The notes below the pieces were generated by a model. It saw nothing but the letters and a program-made list of their open reading frames with translations, made no database searches and had not been told where the DNA came from. From Enterobacter sp. JBIWA008 (GTDB taxonomy: Bacteria > Pseudomonadota > Gammaproteobacteria > Enterobacterales > Enterobacteriaceae): a stretch of 64,000 nt of DNA. The stretch is from assembly GCF_019968765.1 (NCBI RefSeq), contig NZ_CP074149.1:3472001-3536000 (forward strand), written 5' to 3'. A program made the translations under genes and the position numbers. Of the stretch, positions 38,712-51,225 are shown one piece after another. Numbering within the stretch: the stretch's first letter is position 1; every line of letters starts with the position of its first letter.

Positions 38712-40637
38712 TTAATACTGACGGGCTTTTTTCACCTGCGCCTGCGTTTGCTCAGCGGCCTCACGCACGGCAGACGATTCCGCCACCTGCGCATCACCGG
38801 TTCGCCACCAGGAGGCGTAGTCGTGGGTCATGGTCTTCGGCAGTACCTTGATGTCCAGCAGCGTCGGGCCCGGATGCGCCCGTGACGCCTCCAGCGCCGC
38901 CAGCAGGCTTTGCTCATCGTTCACCCGCCACGCGCGGCAGCCGTAGCTTTCCGCGTTTTGCGCAAAATCGACCTTCACCAGCGGCCCGTCAAGCCGCCCG
39001 GTTTCCGGGTTGCGGTGGCGGTTTTCGGTGCCAAAGCTGCCCATGCCGTGCCCCATCTGCAGGTTATTAATGCAGCCGAAGCTGGCGTTATCAAACAGCA
39101 GAACGGTGACCTTGATGCCCTCCTGAACGGCGGTTTGCAGCTCGGAGTGCAGCATCATGTAGGAGCCATCCCCGACCATGGCGTACACCGGCAGTTCGGG
39201 CCTGGCGAGCCTTGCGCCGAGGGCCGCCGCAATCTCGTAGCCCATGCAGGAGTAGCCGTACTCCAGGTGATAGCTGTCCGGCGTTTTGACCTGCCAGAGA
39301 CGCTGTAAATCGCCCGGCAGCGAACCGGCCGCGCCGACCACGATGGCGTTATCTTCAATATGCTGGTTGATCAGCCCCAGCACCCGCGTCTGGGTCAGGC
39401 GGGTGTTGAGCGTCTCGCCGTATTCAGCCAGCTGCGCATCCAGGTGCCCCGCCACTTCGGGCGCATCGTCAGGGCGCCACTGGCGATCCCACAGGCGGCG
39501 GCACTCGTCGCGCCAGGCGGACTTCGCCTCGGCGATCGCCTCTCCCCAGCCGCTGCGGTAATCCCCGAGCGCGTGGGTCAATGCCTGGAGCCCGGTTTGA
39601 GCGTCGGCAATCAGCGCGGTAGCGTCCAGCTTCAGGGCGTCAAACTCGGCCACGTTCAGCAGGAGAAATTCGACGTCCGGGTGCGAGAAGAGCGCCTTGG
39701 AGCCGGTGGTGAAGTCGGTCAGGCGCGTGCCGATGCCAATCACTAAATCGGCCTGCGGCGCGAGCCGGTTGGCGGCCATTCCGCCCGTCACCCCTACGCC
39801 ACCCAGGTTAAGTGGGTGGTCACTTACCAGCGCCCCCTTTCCGGCCTGGGTTTCGGCAAACGGCAGCCGCAGCGTCTCGACGAATTCGCGAAACGCCTCA
39901 TGCGCGCCGGAGTAGCGCACGCCGCCGCCGCACACCACCAGCGGACGACGCTTGCGGGCGATCAGCGCCCGCGCCTGCGCCAGACGCTGCGGATCGGGTG
40001 GACGGCGCTCAATGTGGTGCACCCGACGCGCGAAGAAGCTCAGCGGGTAGTCCCAGGCTTCCCCCTGCACGTCCTGCGGCAGGCAAATCGTCACCGCACC
40101 GGTATCTGCCGGGTCAGTAAGCGTTCGCATCGCGTTGAGCATGGCGCTCATGAGCTGCTCTGGGCGGTTAATGCGGTCCCAGTAGCGGGAGACAGGACGG
40201 AAGCAGTCGTTAGTGCTGATGCTGAGATCGTGATACTGCTCGATCTGCTGCAGCACCGGGTCCGGCTGGCGGCTGGCGTAGATATCGCCCGGCAGCAGCA
40301 GCAGCGGGATGCGGTTCGCCGTGGCGGTGGCCGCCGCGGTAACCATATTAGCGGCGCCCGGCCCGACGGAGGAGGTGACGGCAAAAATGCGCTGACGGCG
40401 GTGCTGTTTGGCGAATCCCGTCGCCATATGGGCAATGCCCTGTTCGTTGCACCCCTGCATCACCTGCAGATGGCCGGGGTCCTGCTCCAGCGCCTGGCCG
40501 ATACCCAGCACGTTGCCGTGCCCAAAGATGGTGGCCACGCCCTCCACGAAGGGCGTTTCGTCGCCGTCCACGCTGACGTACTGTTGATTAAGGAACCGGA
40601 CCAGCGCCTGGGCCATGGTCATACGTTCGGTTTGCAT
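38712..40637 (-). CDS. iolD: 3D-(3,5/4)-trihydroxycyclohexane-1,2-dione acylhydrolase
   Basis: IolD is a thiamin-diphosphate-dependent C-C hydrolase that opens the ring of the diketo-inositol intermediate to give 5-deoxy-glucuronate. The 641-residue protein has the three-domain acetolactate-synthase-like fold. The catalytic Glu of the N-terminal PYR domain is not clearly assigned by eye, but the ThDP/Mg motif GDGSYMML ending in SFGCINN is clear (GDG-x-NN). AGGAGG precedes the ATG at 40637. It lies 11 bp after iolA, so iolAD form one transcript. Confidence 0.95.
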   Translation of the reverse strand: MQTERMTMAQALVRFLNQQYVSVDGDETPFVEGVATIFGHGNVLGIGQALEQDPGHLQVMQGCNEQGIAHMATGFAKQHRRQRIFAVTSSVGPGAANMVTAAATATANRIPLLLLPGDIYASRQPDPVLQQIEQYHDLSISTNDCFRPVSRYWDRINRPEQLMSAMLNAMRTLTDPADTGAVTICLPQDVQGEAWDYPLSFFARRVHHIERRPPDPQRLAQARALIARKRRPLVVCGGGVRYSGAHEAFREFVETLRLPFAETQAGKGALVSDHPLNLGGVGVTGGMAANRLAPQADLVIGIGTRLTDFTTGSKALFSHPDVEFLLLNVAEFDALKLDATALIADAQTGLQALTHALGDYRSGWGEAIAEAKSAWRDECRRLWDRQWRPDDAPEVAGHLDAQLAEYGETLNTRLTQTRVLGLINQHIEDNAIVVGAAGSLPGDLQRLWQVKTPDSYHLEYGYSCMGYEIAAALGARLARPELPVYAMVGDGSYMMLHSELQTAVQEGIKVTVLLFDNASFGCINNLQMGHGMGSFGTENRHRNPETGRLDGPLVKVDFAQNAESYGCRAWRVNDEQSLLAALEASRAHPGPTLLDIKVLPKTMTHDYASWWRTGDAQVAESSAVREAAEQTQAQVKKARQY

Positions 40638-40648
40638 AACGCCTCCTG

Positions 40649-42154
<1,506 letters not shown>

Positions 42155-42216
42155 CCTTAACCTCTCGCTGTTGATACGTGACCGTTACCTGAACACTGTG
42201 TACTGGACACTATATA

Positions 42217-42232
42217 TGAAATAAATATTCCA
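42217..42232. promoter_or_regulatory. Candidate IolR operator (palindrome)
   Basis: TGAAATAAATATTCCA has inverted half-sites TGAAAT and ATTCCA (five of six complementary) around AAAT. It lies 63-78 bp upstream of iolA. The TGAAATAAA sequence repeats at 42241 and, on the minus strand, at 38471-38485. Confidence 0.48.
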
Positions 42233-42240
42233 TTTTAAGC

Positions 42241-42256
42241 TGAAATAAAATAAATG
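42241..42256. promoter_or_regulatory. Second TGAAATAAA motif in the iolA-iolR spacer
   Basis: TGAAATAAAATAAATG begins 24 bases after the start of the first motif and has the same first nine bases. It may be a second, weaker IolR contact; there is no clear palindromic partner. Confidence 0.38.
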
Positions 42257-42446
42257 ATGATTATTGTGATCAAGGATGGATTTTTATGTTAACAGCCAAC
42301 AACACTGACGCAGCGTGCGCTATTAAGGAATTTCGGGCGAGGAAATGACTGAAGTTTCTGTTTCATTTTTGCTGCCAGATGGATGGCCGACATTTAAAAG
42401 ACGCGGTTTTGCGTTTAGAATCATAAGACTGTATTTGGGGGATAAG

Positions 42447-43277
42447 ATGACGACAGCAACCAGCCTGAACGAACTGCAGCAGCAAATCCGCGATCGCTAC
42501 GATAGCCTGAGCAAGAGGCTGCAGCAGGTCTCCCGCTACGTGCTGGATAACACCAACAGCGTGGCCTTTGATACGGTTGCCGTTATTGCCGAGCGCGCCG
42601 ACGTGCCGCCCTCGACGCTGATCCGCTTTGCCAACGCCTTTGACTTCACCGGCTTCAACGAAATGAAACAGCTGTTTCGCATGAACCTGGTGGAGGAGAC
42701 CGCCAGCTACAGCGACCGCGCCCGGCTGTTCCGCGAGATGGAGAGCGAGGCCGTGCCGGAAACGCCGCTCGATATCCTGCAGGAATTCGCCCGCTCTAAC
42801 GCGCAGGCGCTACAGCAGCTGGCCGCCCGCGCCGAGCCGGAAATGCTGGAGCGCGCGGTGCAGCTATTGGCCGACGCCGACACCATCTACATCGCCGGAC
42901 TGCGCCGCTCCTTCAGCGTTGCGGCCTACCTCACCTACGCCCTGAGCCACCTGGAGTGCCGCCCTATCCTGCTCGACGGCATGGGCGGGATGCTGCGCGA
43001 GCAGATCAGCCGCATTAAGGCGCGCGACATCGTGGTGTCAATCAGCTTCTCGCCGTACGCGGAAGAGACGGTGATGGTCAGCGAAACCGCCGCCAGCGTC
43101 GGCGCACGGCAGATCGTGATTACGGACAGCCAGATAAGCCCCCTGGCGACGTTCAGCGATCTCTGCTTTGTGGTGAAAGAGGCGCAGGTGGATGCGTTCC
43201 GGTCACAGTCGGCGACGCTGTGCCTGGTGCAGTCGCTGGTGGTGGCGCTGGCGTATCGGCTGGGAGAGGGGAAGTAA
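42447..43277 (+). CDS. iolR: IolR, RpiR-family regulator of inositol catabolism
   Basis: This 276-residue RpiR/MurR-type regulator has an N-terminal helix-turn-helix domain (residues about 5-80; SKRLQQVSRYVLDN, DVPPSTLIRFANAFDFTGFNEMK) and a C-terminal SIS sugar-phosphate-binding domain (about 125-265; YIAGLRRSFSVAAYLTYAL, VVSISFSPYAEETV). RpiR-type IolR proteins in Salmonella and Klebsiella repress iol genes until an inositol intermediate relieves them. The ATG at 42447 follows TTGGGGGA; the 34-codon open extension upstream has no similarity. It is divergent from iolA and convergent with guaA. Confidence 0.92.
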   Translation: MTTATSLNELQQQIRDRYDSLSKRLQQVSRYVLDNTNSVAFDTVAVIAERADVPPSTLIRFANAFDFTGFNEMKQLFRMNLVEETASYSDRARLFREMESEAVPETPLDILQEFARSNAQALQQLAARAEPEMLERAVQLLADADTIYIAGLRRSFSVAAYLTYALSHLECRPILLDGMGGMLREQISRIKARDIVVSISFSPYAEETVMVSETAASVGARQIVITDSQISPLATFSDLCFVVKEAQVDAFRSQSATLCLVQSLVVALAYRLGEGK

Positions 43278-43280
43278 GGC

Positions 43281-43318
43281 AATAAAAAAACCCCCTGCAC
43301 AGGCAGAGGGTTTTGGTT
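43281..43318. terminator. Bidirectional terminator between iolR and guaA
   Basis: AAAAAAACCCCCTGC-ACAG-GCAGAGGGTTTTGGTTTT forms a stem with A and T tracts on both sides. It lies between two convergent genes and closes the accessory block. Confidence 0.88.
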
Positions 43319-43334
43319 TTAATTCAGAGGGGGA

Positions 43335-44912
43335 TTATTCCCACTCAATCGTCGCCGGTGGCTTACCGCTGATGTCATACACCACGCGGGAAATACCGTT
43401 CACTTCGTTGATGATGCGGTTAGACACGCGGCCTAAGAAGTCATACGGCAGGTGCGCCCAGTGCGCGGTCATGAAGTCGATGGTTTCCACCGCACGCAGG
43501 GAAACAACCCAGTCGTACTTACGGCCATCGCCCATTACGCCGACGGAACGAACCGGCAGGAACACGGTGAACGCCTGGCTCACTTTGTTGTACAGGTCAG
43601 CTTTGTGCAGCTCTTCGATGAAGATCGCGTCCGCACGACGCAGCAGGTCGCAGTACTCTTTCTTCACTTCGCCCAGCACGCGTACGCCGAGACCCGGGCC
43701 CGGGAACGGGTGACGGTAGAGCATGTCGTACGGCAGCCCCAGTTCCAGACCAATCTTACGCACTTCGTCTTTGAACAGCTCGCGCAGCGGTTCAACCAGG
43801 CCCATCTTCATCTCTTTCGGCAGGCCGCCCACGTTGTGGTGAGATTTGATGACGTGTGCTTTACCGGTGGCGGAGGCCGCGGACTCGATCACGTCCGGGT
43901 AGATGGTGCCCTGCGCCAGCCACTTCACGTCTTCCAGCTTCAGCGCTTCTTCGTCGAACACTTCCACGAACACGCGGCCGATGATCTTACGTTTCGCTTC
44001 CGGATCGTTCTCGCCTTTCAGCGCGTCCAGGAAGCGCTGCTCACCTTCCACGTGAACGATGTTCAGGCCGAAGTGGTCGCCAAACATGTCCATAACCTGC
44101 TGGGCTTCGTTCAGACGCAGCAGACCGTTGTCCACGAAGACGCAGGTCAGGTTTTTACCGATGGCGCGGTGCAGCAGCATCGCGGTCACGGAGGAGTCCA
44201 CGCCGCCGGAGAGACCGAGGATCACTTTGTCATCACCAACCTGCTGGCGGATACGCTCCACGGCGTCGTCGATGATTTTTGCCGGGGTCCACAGGGCTTC
44301 ACACTGGCAGATGTCGCGCACGAAGCGCTCCAGCATGCGCATACCCTGACGGGTGTGGGTTACTTCCGGGTGGAACTGCACGCCGTAGAAGCGTTTTTCT
44401 TCGTTCGCCATGATGGCGAACGGGCAGCTTTCGGTGCTGGCAACGGTCACGAAGTCAGACGGGATGGCGGTAACTTTGTCGCCATGGCTCATCCACACGT
44501 CCAGCAGCGGTTTGCCGTCTGCGGTCAGGGAGTCTTCGATGCCGCGCACCAGCGCGCTGTCGGTGACGACTTCTACCTGTGCGTAGCCAAACTCACGCTC
44601 GTTGGAGCCTTCTACGTGGCCACCCAGCTGCATTGCCATGGTCTGCATACCGTAGCAAACGCCGAATACCGGCACGCCAGCTTCGAACACGTACTGCGGC
44701 GCGCGCGGGCTGTTCTCTTCGGTGGTGCTTTCCGGGCCGCCGGACAGGATGATGCCGCTTGGATTGAATTCGCGAATCTGTGCTTCCGTGACATCCCACG
44801 CCCACAGCTCACAGTAAACGCCCAGTTCACGTACGCGACGCGCCACCAGCTGAGTGTACTGAGAACCGAAGTCCAGGATGAGAATGCGATGTTTATGAAT
44901 GTTTTCCGTCAT
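43335..44912 (-). CDS. guaA: GMP synthase (glutamine-hydrolysing)
   Basis: GuaA aminates XMP to GMP using glutamine and ATP. The 525-residue enzyme has a class I glutamine amidotransferase domain (GVCYGMQTM with the catalytic Cys; [10 protein letters not shown] with His and Glu). It is followed by an ATP-pyrophosphatase domain with the PP-loop [14 protein letters not shown], and a C-terminal dimerisation domain ([24 protein letters not shown]). It is the second gene of guaBA. Confidence 0.98.
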   Translation of the reverse strand: MTENIHKHRILILDFGSQYTQLVARRVRELGVYCELWAWDVTEAQIREFNPSGIILSGGPESTTEENSPRAPQYVFEAGVPVFGVCYGMQTMAMQLGGHVEGSNEREFGYAQVEVVTDSALVRGIEDSLTADGKPLLDVWMSHGDKVTAIPSDFVTVASTESCPFAIMANEEKRFYGVQFHPEVTHTRQGMRMLERFVRDICQCEALWTPAKIIDDAVERIRQQVGDDKVILGLSGGVDSSVTAMLLHRAIGKNLTCVFVDNGLLRLNEAQQVMDMFGDHFGLNIVHVEGEQRFLDALKGENDPEAKRKIIGRVFVEVFDEEALKLEDVKWLAQGTIYPDVIESAASATGKAHVIKSHHNVGGLPKEMKMGLVEPLRELFKDEVRKIGLELGLPYDMLYRHPFPGPGLGVRVLGEVKKEYCDLLRRADAIFIEELHKADLYNKVSQAFTVFLPVRSVGVMGDGRKYDWVVSLRAVETIDFMTAHWAHLPYDFLGRVSNRIINEVNGISRVVYDISGKPPATIEWE

Positions 44913-44948
44913 TGACGCTAATTCCGAGGCAAGTGAAACAAAAACAGA

Positions 44949-44970
44949 GCGCCCGGCAGAAGCCGGGCGC
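44949..44970 (-). terminator. Intercistronic hairpin between guaB and guaA
   Basis: GCGCCCGGC-TTCT-GCCGGGCGC (minus strand) is a 9-bp GC-rich stem followed by CTCTGTTTTTG. It lies between guaB and guaA and may cause partial termination or 3' end protection of guaB mRNA. Confidence 0.6.
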
Positions 44971-44979
44971 GGAAACTTA

Positions 44980-46446
44980 TCAGGAGCCCAGACGGTAGTT
45001 CGGGGACTCTTTGGTGATCGTCACGTCGTGAACGTGGCTCTCCTGGATACCCGCACCGCTGATGCGTACGAATTCCGCTTTGGTACGCAGCAGGTCAATG
45101 GTACCACAGCCGGTCAGACCCATACAGGAGCGCAGGCCGCCCATCTGCTGGTGGATGATCTCTTTCAGACGGCCTTTATAGGCAACGCGACCTTCGATAC
45201 CTTCCGGCACCAGTTTGTCAGCGGCGTTATCGGTCTGGAAGTAACGGTCAGAGGATCCTTTGGACATCGCGCCCAGGGAGCCCATGCCGCGGTAAGATTT
45301 GTAAGAACGGCCCTGGTAGAGTTCGATTTCACCCGGGGATTCTTCGGTACCGGCCAGCATGGAGCCTACCATTACGGCAGCTGCACCCGCGGCGATCGCT
45401 TTGGCGATATCGCCAGAGAAGCGGATACCGCCGTCAGCGATAACCGGAATACCGGTGCCTTCCAGCGCTTCAACCGCGTCAGACACGGCGGTGATCTGCG
45501 GAACGCCCACGCCGGTGACGATACGGGTAGTACAGATAGAGCCAGGACCGATACCCACTTTCACCGCGCTGCAGCCAGCGTCAGCCAGAGCGCGAGCGCC
45601 TGCGCCAGTTGCCACGTTACCGCCGATGATCTGCAGGTCAGGGTATTTGGCACGGGTATCACGAATACGTTGCAGAACGCCTTCGGAGTGGCCGTGAGAG
45701 GAGTCAATCAGCAGGACGTCAACGCCCGCAGCAACCAGCGCGTCAACGCGCTCTTCGTTACCGGCACCAGCGCCGACCGCAGCGCCGACGCGCAGACGGC
45801 CATGCTCGTCTTTACAAGCGTTAGGTTTACGTTCTGCTTTCTGGAAATCTTTAACGGTGATCATGCCGCGCAGGTGGAAGCTGCTGTCAACAACCAGCGC
45901 TTTTTCAACGCGTTTTTCGTGCATTTTTGCCAGCACCACGTCGCGGGTTTCACCTTCGCGAACGGTGACCAGACGCTCTTTTGGCGTCATGTACACGCTG
46001 ACAGGCTGGTTCAGGTCAGTCACGAAACGCACGTCACGACCGGTAATAATACCGACCAGTTCGTTCTCTTCAGTCACAACCGGGTAACCGGCGAAGCCGT
46101 TACGTTCGGTCAGGGCCTTCACTTCGTGCAGCGTGGTGGTTGGCAGAACGGTCTGTGGGTCAGACACGATGCCGGATTCATGTTTCTTCACGCGACGAAC
46201 TTCTTCCGCCTGACGTTCGATAGACATGTTTTTGTGAATAAAGCCAATGCCACCTTCCTGTGCCAGGGCGATAGCCAGGCGCGCTTCAGTCACGGTGTCC
46301 ATTGCCGCAGAGAGCATAGGAATGTTCAGGCGAATGGTTTTCGTCAACTGCGTGCTGAGATCGGCAGTATTCGGCAGAACAGTGGAGTGAGCGGGAACGA
46401 GGAGGACGTCGTCAAACGTCAGTGCTTCTTTAGCGATACGTAGCAT
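44980..46446 (-). CDS. guaB: Inosine-5'-monophosphate dehydrogenase
   Basis: GuaB oxidises IMP to XMP with NAD+, the branch point to guanine nucleotides. The 488-residue protein has the (beta/alpha)8 barrel with two inserted CBS domains (about residues 95-200). The catalytic loop is [18 protein letters not shown] with the active-site Cys, the phosphate loop is [15 protein letters not shown], and the mobile flap is around [15 protein letters not shown]. The ATG at 46446 corresponds to the E. coli start [11 protein letters not shown]; an in-frame TTG two codons upstream is less likely. The promoter carries a PurR box and an A/T tract. Confidence 0.97.
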   Translation of the reverse strand: MLRIAKEALTFDDVLLVPAHSTVLPNTADLSTQLTKTIRLNIPMLSAAMDTVTEARLAIALAQEGGIGFIHKNMSIERQAEEVRRVKKHESGIVSDPQTVLPTTTLHEVKALTERNGFAGYPVVTEENELVGIITGRDVRFVTDLNQPVSVYMTPKERLVTVREGETRDVVLAKMHEKRVEKALVVDSSFHLRGMITVKDFQKAERKPNACKDEHGRLRVGAAVGAGAGNEERVDALVAAGVDVLLIDSSHGHSEGVLQRIRDTRAKYPDLQIIGGNVATGAGARALADAGCSAVKVGIGPGSICTTRIVTGVGVPQITAVSDAVEALEGTGIPVIADGGIRFSGDIAKAIAAGAAAVMVGSMLAGTEESPGEIELYQGRSYKSYRGMGSLGAMSKGSSDRYFQTDNAADKLVPEGIEGRVAYKGRLKEIIHQQMGGLRSCMGLTGCGTIDLLRTKAEFVRISGAGIQESHVHDVTITKESPNYRLGS

Positions 46447-46487
46447 GGGCAATATCTCTGACCTGGGGGGTTAAATATTGCCGTGGC

Positions 46488-46532
46488 ATTATACAGAGCG
46501 TAACCGATTGCATCTACACTTTTTTTAAAAAA
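46488..46532 (-). promoter_or_regulatory. guaB promoter with PurR box and UP-like A/T tract
   Basis: On the minus strand a TATAAT -10 hexamer lies at 46488-46493. A PurR-like box ATGCAATCGGTTACGC (46498-46513) sits in the spacer, and a TTTTTTAAAAAAA tract (about 46519-46532) lies upstream as a possible UP element. This is the arrangement of the E. coli guaBA promoter, which is PurR-repressed and growth-rate controlled. Confidence 0.78.
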
Positions 46533-46574
46533 TGCTTGCGATCGCCTCTCAGCAGGTTACTATCGACTGAATAA

Positions 46575-47978
<1,404 letters not shown>

Positions 47979-48036
47979 TTCTTCGCCGGTTACTTACTAT
48001 ACTGCTGCTATTCCCTTTTTTAATAAGGAGAGCAGC

Positions 48037-49056
48037 ATGCCCCATCTTCATAGCGTTATTCCCCCTTATATTCTTCGTCGTATTATCGAAAGCGGTTCCG
48101 AGCCGCAGCAGCGCTGTGCCCGTCAGACCCTAACCCACGTCCAGACGCTGATGGCCCACATGCCCGGCAAACCCGCCGCGCCGCACGTGAATAAAGCCGG
48201 ACAGCTGGAGCGCGATATTTACGACGCGAAGCAGACCCAGGAGCTGCCGGGTACGCAGGTGCGTTACGAAGGCCAGCCGTCGAACGGCGATGTGGCGGTG
48301 GATGAAGCCTATAACTATTTAGGTATCACCCATGATTTCTTCTGGAAAGAATATCAGCGTGATTCGCTCGATAATAAAGGGCTTATTTTGACCGGCACCG
48401 TGCATTACGGCCGGGAATATCAGAACGCCTTCTGGAACGGTCAGCAGATGGTATTCGGCGACGGCGACGGGGATATATTTAACCGTTTTACCATCGCCAT
48501 CGACGTGGTGGCACACGAGCTGAGCCACGGCGTGACCGAGACCGAAGCCGGACTTATCTATTTTGAACAGTCGGGCGCGCTGAACGAATCTCTGTCGGAC
48601 GTGTTTGGCTCGCTGGTCAAACAGTATCATCTAAAGCAAACCGCCGATAAAGCTGACTGGCTCATTGGTGAGGGGCTGCTGGCGAAAGGGATCAACGGCA
48701 AAGGGCTGCGCTCGATGTCTGAACCCGGCACCGCCTATGACGATCCTCTCCTCGGCAAAGACCCACAGCCTGCCCACATGAACGATTTCATTAAAACGCG
48801 CGAGGATAACGGCGGCGTACACCTGAACTCCGGCATTCCCAACCGGGCATTTTATCTGGCCGCGACGGCGATCGGCGGCTACGCCTGGGAAAAAGCGGGT
48901 TATGCCTGGTACGACACGGTTTGCGATCGCAAACTGGCGCAGGATGCGGATTTTGAGGCCTTCGCAAAACTGACGATCGCGCACGGAGAGAAACGCTCCG
49001 GCAGTGACGTTGGTGCAGCCATTAAACAAGCCTGGGAACAGGTGGGAGTGTTGTAA
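48037..49056 (+). CDS. Protealysin-like M4 metalloprotease
   Basis: This 339-residue thermolysin-family (M4) zinc protease resembles Serratia protealysin. There is no signal peptide. The short propeptide (about 50 residues) carries the PPY motif (IPPYILRRI) typical of protealysin-like precursors. Catalytic features are complete: HELSH at 160-164, Glu184 in NESLSDVFG, Asn-aromatic region around FWNGQQMVFGDGDG, and the transition-state His in DNGGVHLNSGIPNRAFY. Protealysins are intracellular or envelope-associated and linked to invasion of eukaryotic cells in Serratia. AAGGAGAG precedes the ATG. The stop is directly followed by the inhibitor gene's ATG. E. coli K-12 has no counterpart here. Confidence 0.94.
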   Translation: MPHLHSVIPPYILRRIIESGSEPQQRCARQTLTHVQTLMAHMPGKPAAPHVNKAGQLERDIYDAKQTQELPGTQVRYEGQPSNGDVAVDEAYNYLGITHDFFWKEYQRDSLDNKGLILTGTVHYGREYQNAFWNGQQMVFGDGDGDIFNRFTIAIDVVAHELSHGVTETEAGLIYFEQSGALNESLSDVFGSLVKQYHLKQTADKADWLIGEGLLAKGINGKGLRSMSEPGTAYDDPLLGKDPQPAHMNDFIKTREDNGGVHLNSGIPNRAFYLAATAIGGYAWEKAGYAWYDTVCDRKLAQDADFEAFAKLTIAHGEKRSGSDVGAAIKQAWEQVGVL

Positions 49057-49407
49057 ATGCAGGTTCCGGAACTGACGGATGACGCCGTGGTTGAGCTGGC
49101 TCGGGAAGGCGGCGTCGCTTTTATTCCCAAGCTGAGCGGTCAGCGCACCATTGCGCTCTCCTCGCTCAATGAGGTTCAGCGCCAGCGCCTGGTGAGCATC
49201 CTGGAGCAGGCGTTTCCACGCGGCCAGCCGCCCGGGCAAGCCACGTCACCCGGCAGCGGTGACCAGCGCTATTTCCGCATCCAGATTATCTGGACCGGGC
49301 AAAATCAGGCGCACTACGCCGATATCATCGTGCTGGTGCCCGAGCAGGAAGCGCCCGAGTCGCTGGTCGAGCTGTGGCAGAAAGGCGAAGGCTGCGTGTG
49401 CGATTAA
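49057..49407 (+). CDS. Emfourin (M4in), protealysin-family inhibitor
   Basis: This 116-residue protein has no signal peptide and resembles emfourin, the protein inhibitor encoded with protealysin in Serratia proteamaculans. The N-terminal part, VELAREGGVAFIPKLSGQRTIALSSL, and the central RYFRIQIIW are the regions I recognise; a Gly/Pro-rich loop (GQPPGQATSPGSGD) separates two halves, and it ends with a CVCD tail. The start codon directly abuts the protease stop (TAAATG), so translation is coupled and inhibitor is made with protease. The last four bases overlap the end of convergent yfgJ. Confidence 0.88.
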   Translation: MQVPELTDDAVVELAREGGVAFIPKLSGQRTIALSSLNEVQRQRLVSILEQAFPRGQPPGQATSPGSGDQRYFRIQIIWTGQNQAHYADIIVLVPEQEAPESLVELWQKGEGCVCD

Positions 49408-49625
49408 CGTTCTGCCGGAACAAACGCCACGCGCTTTTTAGAGATTAAGCCGTGGCCGCTCTGGCAGAAATAATCCACCGCGCCACAGGCTTTTAAAACC
49501 TGGAGCGGCTGATGACACTCAGGGCAGCGGGCTTCAAGCGCAATATCCTTATTACAGCTGTCGCAGTGCGCTATCCCATTCTGAGGCTCCAGCGGTGTCT
49601 GGCATTCCGGGCAGGTAATCGACAT
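49404..49625 (-). CDS. yfgJ: YfgJ, zinc-ribbon protein
   Basis: This 73-residue protein is the orthologue of E. coli YfgJ. It has two zinc-ribbon-like Cys pairs in the first half (CPEC and CDSC) and further Cys pairs after it (CPEC, then C-x8-C with QSGHG), followed by the conserved GLISKKRVAFV. It probably binds one or two zinc ions. Function is unknown. AGGAGAG lies upstream of the ATG. Confidence 0.92.
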   Translation of the reverse strand: MSITCPECQTPLEPQNGIAHCDSCNKDIALEARCPECHQPLQVLKACGAVDYFCQSGHGLISKKRVAFVPAER

Positions 49626-49645
49626 ATTCTCTCCTGTTGGGTTTT

Positions 49646-49670
49646 ACCGGGGCAGGATAACTGCCCCGGT
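49646..49670 (-). terminator. Hairpin after the POT transporter gene
   Basis: ACCGGGGCAG-GATAA-CTGCCCCGGT is a perfect 10-bp stem 14 bp downstream of the transporter stop. No T tract follows on the minus strand, so it is a terminator only by position. Confidence 0.5.
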
Positions 49671-49683
49671 AGGCTGAACATTA

Positions 49684-51225
49684 TCAGGCTTCAGCAGCCG
49701 GTTTAGTCTGCGCATTTTCCAGCATGCGGCGTACCGGCACAATGAGAACGATCAGTACCGCAGCACAGATCAGCAGCGCGACGGAGCAGCGCGCGAAGAG
49801 ATCCGGCAGCATATCCAGCTGGTCGGCCTTCACGTGGCCGCCAATCAGGCCCGCCGCCAGGTTACCCAGCGCGCTCGCACAGAACCACAGCCCCATCATC
49901 TGGCCGCGCATTCTTTCCGGCGCCAGCAGCGTCATGGTCGCCAGGCCAATCGGGCTCAGGCACAGTTCGCCGAGCGTCAGCATCAGGATGCTGCCCACCA
50001 GCCAGAACGGCGACACGCCCGCCCCACCGCTGCTCAGCACGTTCTGTGCCGCCAGCATCATCAGGCCAAAGCCCGCTGCGGCACACAGAATCCCGATAAC
50101 AAACTTGGTGATGCTGCTCGGGCGGATGTTCATGTCCGCGAGCTTTGGCCACGCCCAGCTGAACACCGGTGCCAGCAAAATGATGAACAGGGCGTTGATT
50201 GACTGGAACCATACCGCCGGGATTTCGAAATCACCGATCATGCGGTTAGTGTAGTCGTTAGCAAACAGGTTGAACGAGGTTGGCTTCTGCTCAAACGCGG
50301 ACCAGAAGAACGCCGCGGAGATCAGCAGAATAAAGCAGACCAGCAGCCTCGCGCGTTCTTTACGGTTCAGCCCCGCAAAAACAAACAGATAAATAAAGTA
50401 GAGCGCAACGGACGCCGCAATCACGTAGACCAGCACGCTGGCTACCGCGACCGGGTTAATCACAATCACGCCCTGCGCTATCAGCGTCACGATCGTTGCC
50501 ACGCCTGCCGCCAGCGCCAGCAGCCAAACGCCCACGCCGTTACGCTTCACCACCGGGCTGTTCCAGGTAGAGTCGAGGCCGACTTCACCGTCATAGCGTT
50601 TCATCGCCGGAACGGCAAACACGCGGAAGATAATCAGCGCAACCAGCATCCCGATGCCGCCAATACCAAAGCCCCAGTGCCAGCCGTGGGTTTTGATCAG
50701 CCAGCCGGAAATCAGGGGCGCGATGAACGAGCCCATGTTGATGCCCATATAGAACAGCGAGAAACCGCCGTCACGACGCGCGTCGCCTTTTTTATACAGG
50801 GTGCCGACCATCACCGAGATACAGGTCTTGAACAGCCCGGAGCCAAGCACGATGAACATCAGGCCGATAAAGAACAGGTTATTCCCCATCACCGCAGAGA
50901 GCGCGATCGACAGGTGGCCGAGCGCAATCAGGATCGAACCGTACCAGACGGCTCTCTGCTGACCGAGCCAGTTATCGGCCAGCCACCCACCCGGCAGCGC
51001 CGCCAGATACATGGTACCGGCAAAGATGCCGACAATCGCCGAGGCGTTTTCACGCGCCAGGCCCATCCCGCCGTCATAGACAGTGGCGGCCATAAACAGG
51101 ATCAGTAACGGACGAATGCCGTAAAACGAGAAACGCTCCCACATCTCGGTGAAGAACAGGGAACCGAGCGGATACGGGTGGCCGAAGAACGTTCGGCTCT
51201 CTTTTTGATTAACTGTGGATTGCAT
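49684..51225 (-). CDS. Proton-dependent oligopeptide (POT/PTR2) family transporter
   Basis: This 513-residue inner-membrane protein has about 14 hydrophobic segments and the proton-coupling motif ExxERFxYY-like EMWERFSFYG (helix 1) followed by the family's GxxADxxxG-type loop (PGGWLADNWLG). SFSLFYMGINMGSF and FWSAFEQKP in helices 5 and 7 are PTR2 signatures. It probably imports di- or tripeptides. It is not an obvious orthologue of a single E. coli Dtp protein, and E. coli has no transporter here. A POT importer beside a protease operon is suggestive but not proof of a functional link. Confidence 0.9.
   Translation of the reverse strand: MQSTVNQKESRTFFGHPYPLGSLFFTEMWERFSFYGIRPLLILFMAATVYDGGMGLARENASAIVGIFAGTMYLAALPGGWLADNWLGQQRAVWYGSILIALGHLSIALSAVMGNNLFFIGLMFIVLGSGLFKTCISVMVGTLYKKGDARRDGGFSLFYMGINMGSFIAPLISGWLIKTHGWHWGFGIGGIGMLVALIIFRVFAVPAMKRYDGEVGLDSTWNSPVVKRNGVGVWLLALAAGVATIVTLIAQGVIVINPVAVASVLVYVIAASVALYFIYLFVFAGLNRKERARLLVCFILLISAAFFWSAFEQKPTSFNLFANDYTNRMIGDFEIPAVWFQSINALFIILLAPVFSWAWPKLADMNIRPSSITKFVIGILCAAAGFGLMMLAAQNVLSSGGAGVSPFWLVGSILMLTLGELCLSPIGLATMTLLAPERMRGQMMGLWFCASALGNLAAGLIGGHVKADQLDMLPDLFARCSVALLICAAVLIVLIVPVRRMLENAQTKPAAEA

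Larger units (their letters stand above)
42155..42446. other. iolA-iolR divergent control region
   Basis: This 292-bp AT-rich spacer separates the divergent iolA and iolR starts. It holds the two TGAAATAAA motifs at 42217-42232 and 42241-42256, a TATATAT stretch, and TTATTGTGATCAAG near 42264 that resembles a CRP half-site. No gene is visible; the open frame running from 42345 into iolR lacks homology. Confidence 0.65.

Noticed and set aside
42260..42275. CRP site before iolA/iolR (TTGTGATCAAG)
   Set aside because: Only one half-site matches; the TCACA partner is missing at the correct spacing.
43452..46443. Very long open frames antisense to guaA (487 codons) and guaB (514 codons)
   Set aside because: They are shadows of strongly codon-biased genes on the other strand. 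Their translations are His/Gln/Val-rich with no recognisable domain, and the real genes are unmistakable.
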